From GCA-002694895 sp964436345 (GTDB taxonomy: Bacteria; Chloroflexota; Dehalococcoidia; Lucifugimonadales; GCA-002694895), in contig CAYTCC010000008.1 in the NCBI GenBank assembly GCA_964436345.1, positions 1 to 27,539 on the forward strand: 27,539 bases of DNA, written 5' to 3'. Below are positions 22,633 to 27,539 of this stretch, piece after piece. The translations under genes were made by a program, and so were the position numbers. The number at the start of each line of letters is the position of its first letter. Within the stretch, counting starts at the first letter, position 1. Below the pieces are notes generated by a model. It saw only the letters and a program-made list of their open reading frames with translations, was not told where the DNA came from and ran no database searches.

Positions 22633-23730
22633 TTATTTCCTGTCTCTGGCATCACTAGTTATTTTCCCCGATACATTGCCGTCTGTGTTTATTTTTAGTC
22701 CATGTGGATATTTAGGTGGAACTGTACAGGCATGCCCTGGAGAGCCAAGTATATAATCGCCTACATTGAGATTTTCGCCATTTAGTTCAATGACACCATG
22801 TTCTTCATTTTGAGAAATAAGCTTTGCAGCCGGTTTTCCTTCTATTGTAAACCTGTCAGGAGTTAAAGGATCACAAGAAATAGATTTTGCACCTATATCT
22901 ACTGTAACAGTTTTTCTGATTTTATCTTCGTCAATAACTTGCCCTAATATTAGTCCTGCTACCACAAAATCTAAGTCTGGTTGTCTGATATTATTTGAAT
23001 CCCAATAAATCCATGTTCCTGGTGATACTTTATAATCAGTATCATCCAAGTAATATTGAAAAGACCAAGAACCTCCAACAATAATGTCATAATCTTTTTG
23101 CGATGTGTAGTTTGAAATTTTATGTCTAAATTGCTCAATTATATTGATACTTTCTTTTACATGTTCTTTTTTTTCTTCTAAATCTGTAATTCCAACTAAA
23201 TGTCCGTCATATCCATGAATCCCTTTAAATTTTAAATTGGAATCAGTAAATAATTTTTTTAGTAATTCGTCAGATTCATTTACATCTATTCCTGTTCTAT
23301 GCATTCCGGTATCTAAATCAATATAAACACCATCAAGATTTTCAATTGTTGACAAGATTTCTAAATGGTAGACTGTACCAACAATAGCACTATATTTTAT
23401 GTTTTTATTTTGATTAATTATTTTACTATATCTTTCTGCTTTTATTTCAGAAGCTAATGGATATGCAAGAATAAGTTCTTCAGGGTTACATTCTGATAGA
23501 ATCTGAATTTCTTCTAAAGTAGATGTTTTATGGCGTGTGATACCATTAGAAATTTGCAAATTTAGCATTTCCTTGGATTTATGTGTTTTTGCGTGAGGAA
23601 TTAATCTGGAAGGGGTTTTTACCATAGATAAAATTGTATCTAAGTTATGTTTTAATATGTTTTCGAATATTACATATTCTGGTGTTTCAAAAGATTCCGG
23701 ATTGTTAATTGTATAATTGCCAAATTTCAT
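22633..23730 (-). CDS. PLP/zinc-dependent D-amino-acid lyase (D-threonine aldolase/D-serine dehydratase-like)
   Basis: Fold-type III PLP enzyme (alanine-racemase-like barrel plus beta domain), 365 aa. The Schiff-base lysine is in RLIPHAKTHKS near residue 50. Further family marks are YIDLDTGMHRTGI, GIHGYDGHL, VGGSWSF and a C-terminal metal site PGHACTV with H333 and C335. From memory, H-x-C is the zinc pair of eukaryotic-type D-serine dehydratase, whereas D-threonine aldolases use H-x-D, so a dehydratase is favoured. I chose the ATG at 23730; an open frame runs back to 23793, but that extension encodes an unconserved hydrophobic stretch overlapping the previous gene. It follows the FMN dehydrogenase gene by 16 bp. 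Confidence 0.84.
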   Translation of the reverse strand: MKFGNYTINNPESFETPEYVIFENILKHNLDTILSMVKTPSRLIPHAKTHKSKEMLNLQISNGITRHKTSTLEEIQILSECNPEELILAYPLASEIKAERYSKIINQNKNIKYSAIVGTVYHLEILSTIENLDGVYIDLDTGMHRTGIDVNESDELLKKLFTDSNLKFKGIHGYDGHLVGITDLEEKKEHVKESINIIEQFRHKISNYTSQKDYDIIVGGSWSFQYYLDDTDYKVSPGTWIYWDSNNIRQPDLDFVVAGLILGQVIDEDKIRKTVTVDIGAKSISCDPLTPDRFTIEGKPAAKLISQNEEHGVIELNGENLNVGDYILGSPGHACTVPPKYPHGLKINTDGNVSGKITSDARDRK

Positions 23731-23746
23731 TATATATCCATTTAAG

Positions 23747-24841
23747 TTAACTAAAATTATATGATAGTAAATCAGGGTCGATGTTTTCAACATCAGTTAT
23801 CCCACAATATTTCATTGCTACCTCTAATTCTTCTTTTAATATTTGAATAACATCTCTGACTCCATTTTCACCTCCAACGGCTAATCCCCAGTAAAAAGGT
23901 CGCCCAATCATTACTGCTTTTGCTCCGAATGCTAAAGCTTTTAATATGTCAGTGCCTCTTCTTATTCCACCATCTAAATAGACTTCGCATTGACCATCTG
24001 CAGCTTTTACTACTTCAGGTAGTGACTGAAGGGTGGGCATAAGTGTATCAACTCCCCTTGCGCCATGGTTACTAACTACGATGCCATCAGCACCGTATTC
24101 TACAGCTTTTTTTGTGTCATGTGCAGATTGAAGTCCTTTTATAACAATTGGTAAATCAGTTAATGATTTAAACCAAGTGATATCTTCCCATAGTAATTGA
24201 TTAACTGGGTTTAGTCCGCCTAATAATACTTCCGGATCTCCATGTTTGTAACCTAATCCTGCGATTTCTCCAATTAAATTTACTCTTTCAGTATTTGGCG
24301 GAGTTACAAATGCATTTCTGATGTCTCTTTCTTTAGGTCTTAAATTATCCATTCCAGGTACTGGGCCATCAACTGTAAGAGCTATTACTTTATAACCTGA
24401 TTTTTCAGCCCTTTTTACTAGCATTTCATCTATTTCTTTCGTGAGATGATATATCTGAAACCATAATGGAGTATCAGTTTCATTGGAAATATCTTCTATT
24501 GTGTACGATGAATTTGTACCTACTCCAACTATAATATTTTCTTTTTTTGCGGCACGAATTGTCGATAGTTCTCCTTCTTCATCACAAAAAGTATGTCCTC
24601 CTGCAGGTGCAATCATTAGTGGAAATGATGTATTGTCTCCTAGTATATTTGTAGACATTTTAATATTAGAGATATCCGCCATTTTGTTTGGTCTTAAAAA
24701 TACTTCATCATAAATTTCCGTATTTCTTTTTAATGATATTTCATCACCTCTGCCGGCTTCTATATAATCCCAGATATTGTGCGGTAGTATTTTTTTTGCT
24801 AATTCTTCATATTCATTCAAATTTATAGGATATCGCTCCAT
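23747..24841 (-). CDS. FMN-dependent alpha-hydroxy-acid dehydrogenase/oxidase family protein
   Basis: A 364-aa TIM-barrel flavoenzyme like glycolate oxidase and L-lactate dehydrogenase. Catalytic positions present by alignment to glycolate oxidase: Tyr in WDYIEAG, Tyr in WFQIYH, Asp in ALTVDGP, Lys in IVIKGL, and the base His with Arg in VSNHGARGVD; the FMN phosphate site is LDGGIRRGTD. The loop after ALTVDGP, where the substrate-carboxylate Arg normally sits, is longer and reads PGMDNLRPKERD. Substrate preference may therefore be unusual. No membrane anchor is seen. It lies 10 bp after rlmB and 16 bp before the D-amino-acid lyase. Confidence 0.9.
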   Translation of the reverse strand: MERYPINLNEYEELAKKILPHNIWDYIEAGRGDEISLKRNTEIYDEVFLRPNKMADISNIKMSTNILGDNTSFPLMIAPAGGHTFCDEEGELSTIRAAKKENIIVGVGTNSSYTIEDISNETDTPLWFQIYHLTKEIDEMLVKRAEKSGYKVIALTVDGPVPGMDNLRPKERDIRNAFVTPPNTERVNLIGEIAGLGYKHGDPEVLLGGLNPVNQLLWEDITWFKSLTDLPIVIKGLQSAHDTKKAVEYGADGIVVSNHGARGVDTLMPTLQSLPEVVKAADGQCEVYLDGGIRRGTDILKALAFGAKAVMIGRPFYWGLAVGGENGVRDVIQILKEELEVAMKYCGITDVENIDPDLLSYNFS

Positions 24842-24851
24842 TAATTGTCCT

Positions 24852-25607
24852 TTAAGAATTGCTGATTTTGAACATCATTATACCCGCTGCAACAGATACG
24901 TTTAAAGACTCTGTTTTACCTTTCATAGATATTTTATATATTTGATCACATAAAGATTTAGTTAATTTTGATATACCTGAACCTTCACTGCCTATAACTA
25001 AAGCAATATTTCCATAAAAATCATACTCTTCATATTCCTTATCCCCGTCCATATCTAATCCAATGATCCAGTAATGATTATCTTTTAATTTTCTAATTAT
25101 TTGATTAATATTTTGATCATTTATTATTGGAATATGAGATATTGCGCCGGACGAACTTTCAACTACTGTTGAATTTATTTTTGCAGTATTGTTACTTGAA
25201 AGAATAATTGCTTTGAATCCTGCAGATTCAGCTGATCTGATTAGAGCTCCTAAATTTCTTGGATCTTGTACCTTATCCACTATTAATATTTTTGAATTTT
25301 CAATATTGTTGTTTATAATTTCATCTATTGATTTTGAAAATGTTAGAGATATTTTTGCCATAATACTTTGCCCGGACTTTCCCCCGGGATTTTTTTGAAA
25401 ATTATTGTCATCAATTATGGATATAGGTATTTTTTTATTTTTAGCGGTTTTTAATAAATTTAGTACTCTATTGTTTTGTGTAAAATTTTTCGAAACGTAA
25501 ATATGATTTGCTTTTTTGGTTAAAATTGCTTCTTTAACAGTGTTGATTCCAAATACATTTAATTCTGAAATATATTTTTTTGGCTCATTAAATTGATAGT
25601 TTTTCAT
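24852..25607 (-). CDS. rlmB: TrmH-family 23S rRNA ribose methyltransferase (RlmB-like)
   Basis: SPOUT 2'-O-methyltransferase, 251 aa. The N-terminal L30e-like RNA-binding domain shows VFGINTVKEAI and GGKSGQSIMAKI. The knotted SAM domain carries all three family motifs: QDPRNLGALIRSAESAGF, ALVIGSEGSGIS and ISMKGKTESLNVSVAAGI. RlmB methylates G2251 of 23S rRNA in E. coli; the exact target here is inferred. It heads a minus-strand run into the FMN dehydrogenase (10 bp), an unexpected functional mixture probably reflecting genome compaction. Confidence 0.9.
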   Translation of the reverse strand: MKNYQFNEPKKYISELNVFGINTVKEAILTKKANHIYVSKNFTQNNRVLNLLKTAKNKKIPISIIDDNNFQKNPGGKSGQSIMAKISLTFSKSIDEIINNNIENSKILIVDKVQDPRNLGALIRSAESAGFKAIILSSNNTAKINSTVVESSSGAISHIPIINDQNINQIIRKLKDNHYWIIGLDMDGDKEYEEYDFYGNIALVIGSEGSGISKLTKSLCDQIYKISMKGKTESLNVSVAAGIMMFKISNS

Positions 25608-25717
25608 ATGTAAATTGTAATTTTTTTACCTAATAATATGTTTAGATATTTATAATATTATGTGTTAGTATTTTTTTATATATACATTTCAAATAAATTA
25701 GTATTTAGGAGAAGATT

Positions 25718-26542
25718 TTGTTCAGCCGAATTTCAAATACTTTTAAAACAATTAAATTATGTGTTCGAGTTTTAAAAAAAGACAAAGAATTAATATTTTT
25801 TCCAATAATGGCAGCATTTTCAGTGTTAGCTTTGGCATTTCTATTTTGGTCAATGGGATTAATTGATATACAGGAAGGACAAACAAACACAAGCTCTTTT
25901 AGCGATTTCATTCCTGAAATTATTTTACTTTTTCTGGCAAACTTTTTTATTGTATTATTTAATTCGGCTTTGGTATCAGGAGCTTTGCATAGATTAAGAG
26001 GTGGAGATCCAAATGTTGGATCGGCCATGAATCATGCTCTTAAACATATTCACCATATTTTTATATGGTCCATAATAGTTACCATTGTTGCAATATTAAT
26101 AGCAATTGTTAAAGGAAATAGGAGGGGAGGATTTGTTAGGCAAATCTTAGGTAGTATGCTGCAGGCAGGTTGGACAATGATGACATTTTTTGTAGTTCCA
26201 ATTATTGTTGCTGAAAATATGGCTCCTATTTCTGCTATAAAAAAATCTTCAGGTTTATTTAAGAAAACATGGGGAGATCAGGTGACTGCAAATTTCGGAT
26301 TTGGAATTATTCAGATTTTGGCAATTGCAATAAGTGGCGCTTTAGGATGGTTTTTCGGTTTGTTAAACCCTGCTTTGGGAATAGGAATAGGTGTTTTGTT
26401 TGCAGCTATTTCAGTTTCAGTGATATATACACTGGAAGGTATATATAAAGCAGCGTTATATGAGTTTGCATTAGGAGAGAAACCTTTAGAATTTGAACAA
26501 CATGATTTAAGAGCAGCCTACACTGCAAAAGCAGTTGCATAA
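25718..26542 (+). CDS. DUF6159-like multispanning membrane protein
   Basis: A 274-aa integral membrane protein of unknown function. Hydrophobic segments occur at about residues 27-50, 66-92, 112-130, 152-166 and two to three more between 193 and 240. The conserved-looking cytoplasmic parts are KLCVRVLKKDKELIFFP at the start, FNSALVSGALHRLRGGDP in the middle and LEGIYKAALYEFALGEKP at the end. This pattern matches my memory of DUF6159. The start is a TTG at 25718, with GGAG about seven bases upstream. It is a single gene between a divergent and a convergent neighbour. No catalytic motif is evident. Confidence 0.75.
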   Translation: MFSRISNTFKTIKLCVRVLKKDKELIFFPIMAAFSVLALAFLFWSMGLIDIQEGQTNTSSFSDFIPEIILLFLANFFIVLFNSALVSGALHRLRGGDPNVGSAMNHALKHIHHIFIWSIIVTIVAILIAIVKGNRRGGFVRQILGSMLQAGWTMMTFFVVPIIVAENMAPISAIKKSSGLFKKTWGDQVTANFGFGIIQILAIAISGALGWFFGLLNPALGIGIGVLFAAISVSVIYTLEGIYKAALYEFALGEKPLEFEQHDLRAAYTAKAVA

Positions 26543-26555
26543 TAGTCATCCAGAT

Positions 26556-27146
26556 TTAAAATCTTATTCCCTTTTCATGCCATTGTTTGTTTATTAGAAC
26601 TTGTCTTTCTTTTCCGTATGGTTTGATAGTTTTACTATTATGTTTATACCACGCATTGCTCCATTTGCTTTCTTCAGTATTTATGAATTTAAATAAGAAT
26701 CTGAATCCTATAAAAAACTTAAAAGGAATAATATCTTTATAAATCCATTGTTGATCGAATTTCATACCTCCTATATCTTCTAAAGTTCTTATCCAACTTA
26801 TATCTGCTTTTTGTTCTTTATAAAATATATCTGCTCTTTGTAATTTATTATCTTTGGGTAGCATTAAAGCAAATTCTACCTGGGTTTTTGGCCTATCATG
26901 CTGTTTGCCAAGAACGCTTGGTATTATTAGCATTTCTGGTACATTATTGATATTATCATCATCTATTTTATTTCTGAAAAGCCATACAACATCATCTGCA
27001 GATTGAGATTTATCCTGATGAACATTAGATTCAGTAGTCTTAATATATTTATCTTTTAAAATTTTTTGAAAATATTTTAATGGAGCATAATGATAGTATC
27101 TTTCATAATTTCCCCATTTATTTGTCGTTTGGTGTTTTTGTGACAT
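26556..27146 (-). CDS. Unknown 196-aa protein with ART-like N-terminal motif
   Basis: I do not recognise a family with certainty. The N-terminal part, RYYHYAPLKYFQKILKDKYIKTTE, recalls the opening of DarT- and RES-like ADP-ribosyltransferase-fold proteins (HYT...IL..G.I), and a VVWLFRN stretch follows where these often have a WFS-like element. The rest is rich in aromatic and basic residues (WIYKDIIPFKFFIGFRF) with no membrane segment. AAGGA six bases ahead of the ATG supports the start. It lies 64 bp after a flavin monooxygenase gene on the same strand, with a small hairpin between them. No antitoxin-like gene is adjacent, so a toxin role is not supported. Confidence 0.6.
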   Translation of the reverse strand: MSQKHQTTNKWGNYERYYHYAPLKYFQKILKDKYIKTTESNVHQDKSQSADDVVWLFRNKIDDDNINNVPEMLIIPSVLGKQHDRPKTQVEFALMLPKDNKLQRADIFYKEQKADISWIRTLEDIGGMKFDQQWIYKDIIPFKFFIGFRFLFKFINTEESKWSNAWYKHNSKTIKPYGKERQVLINKQWHEKGIRF

Positions 27147-27175
27147 TTCAAATCCTTAAGTACACTATATTGCTT

Positions 27176-27193
27176 TTTGTATTTCGATACAAA
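27176..27193. repeat. Perfect 7-bp stem hairpin with 4-base loop
   Basis: TTTGTAT and ATACAAA flank the loop TTCG (plus strand) or CGAA (minus strand). It lies between the monooxygenase stop (27211) and the start of the 196-aa gene (27146). No T-run follows on either strand, so it may be a weak attenuator, mRNA processing site or operator rather than a classical terminator. Confidence 0.45.
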
Positions 27194-27210
27194 TAGAGTT
27201 ATATTAGCTC

Positions 27211-27539
27211 TTAAATATAGTTCTTAGATAAAATATCATTTACTATAAATTCTGCATCTTCAGCTACTCCTACAAATTGAGCGGATTTTGATGAATGCAT
27301 CCACTGAAGACCCATAAAATACAATCCATTATATTTAGTTACGCCTCTTTTTTGTATTGGATGTCCGAGTTCATTGGTTATATCTAAATTAATCCAATCA
27401 AAATTATATCTGAATCCTGTGGCCCAAATCATGCTACTTATATTTCCAGGTGCAGAAATATTCAAAATATTATTTTTTTTATATTTATTTATTCTTTTGT
27501 CTTCACTAATTTTTTCCGGGGGCATTTTTAAATTATTTT
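27211..27539 (-). CDS. Flavin-containing monooxygenase, C-terminal part (cut by window edge)
   Basis: C-terminal ~109 residues of an FAD/NAD(P)-binding monooxygenase (CzcO/FMO-like). It shows the family motif in MIWATGFRYNFDWINLDI, followed by RGVTKYNGLYFMGLQWMHSSKSAQFVGVAEDAEF, split here as two conserved blocks of NAD(P)/FAD-domain closure. The reading frame is open to the window end; the Met at 27525 is internal, not a start. FMO-type enzymes oxygenate S- or N-containing or ketone substrates; the substrate is unknown. Confidence 0.85.
   Translation of the reverse strand, partial: NNLKMPPEKISEDKRINKYKKNNILNISAPGNISSMIWATGFRYNFDWINLDITNELGHPIQKRGVTKYNGLYFMGLQWMHSSKSAQFVGVAEDAEFIVNDILSKNYI

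Noticed and set aside
23731..23793. N-terminal extension of the D-amino-acid lyase
   Set aside because: The open frame continues upstream, but it overlaps the previous gene and encodes a hydrophobic, unconserved stretch. Family alignment fits a start at the ATG at 23730.
1..27539. tRNA genes, CRISPR arrays, insertion sequences, prophage genes
   Set aside because: Gaps between genes are too short for most of these, no spaced direct repeats are seen, and no transposase, integrase or phage structural motif appears in any reading frame.

Overview
This is a low-GC window (roughly 30% G+C by eye) from a free-living bacterial chromosome, very densely packed with housekeeping and catabolic genes. 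I see no rRNA, tRNA, CRISPR array, insertion sequence or prophage. The longest gene-free stretch is about 190 bp, so there is no long non-coding region to explain. Several features together suggest a low-GC marine Chloroflexota lineage such as SAR202, but this is inference from memory of gene families and is not proven. They are a F420-dependent NADP reductase gene, an HspR-headed heat-shock operon, a Gram-positive-style LexA box, a DnaK with the N-terminal-domain insertion, a DUF6159-like membrane protein, frequent TTG starts and very tight gene packing.

Left part (1-8.4 kb): information processing and export. prfA (cut by the left edge) and hisS form a minus-strand pair divergent from a long RelA/SpoT gene. 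Rel is followed by rpsT, an autoregulated lexA with a promoter that looks leaderless, and tatA. Convergent to these is rlmD-like rRNA methyltransferase - tatB-like - tatC. lipA follows on the plus strand.

Middle part (8.4-17.7 kb): a minus-strand PLP enzyme of the SelA-like family with a small degenerate tandem-repeat protein, a divergent MetF-like protein next to a perfect 30-bp palindrome, and a two-zinc-ribbon protein. Divergent from these is a plus-strand electron-transfer cluster (etfB, etfA, an unknown 140-aa gene, npdG). It runs tail-to-tail into a heat-shock operon transcribed as hspR-grpE-dnaK-unknown ORF. The hspR promoter carries a HAIR-like inverted repeat across its -35 box.

Right part (17.7-27.5 kb): molybdenum-linked and small-molecule metabolism. 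A sulfite-oxidase-like molybdopterin protein is divergent from xdhC-mocA-thiD-ornithine-cyclodeaminase-like-crotonase. Convergent to that run is rlmB, an FMN alpha-hydroxy-acid dehydrogenase and a zinc/PLP D-amino-acid lyase. The end holds a DUF6159-like membrane protein, an unknown 196-aa protein, and the C-terminus of a flavin-containing monooxygenase cut by the right edge.

The most interesting items are the mixed RelA/SpoT motif signature, the overlapping LexA box and extended -10 at a leaderless-looking start, the 12-bp promoter block shared by hspR and the zinc-ribbon gene, the 30-bp palindrome, the degenerate duplicated iron-binding fold, and the unknown genes inside the ETF/F420 and DnaK operons. 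I found no clear-cut new defence or mobile system.
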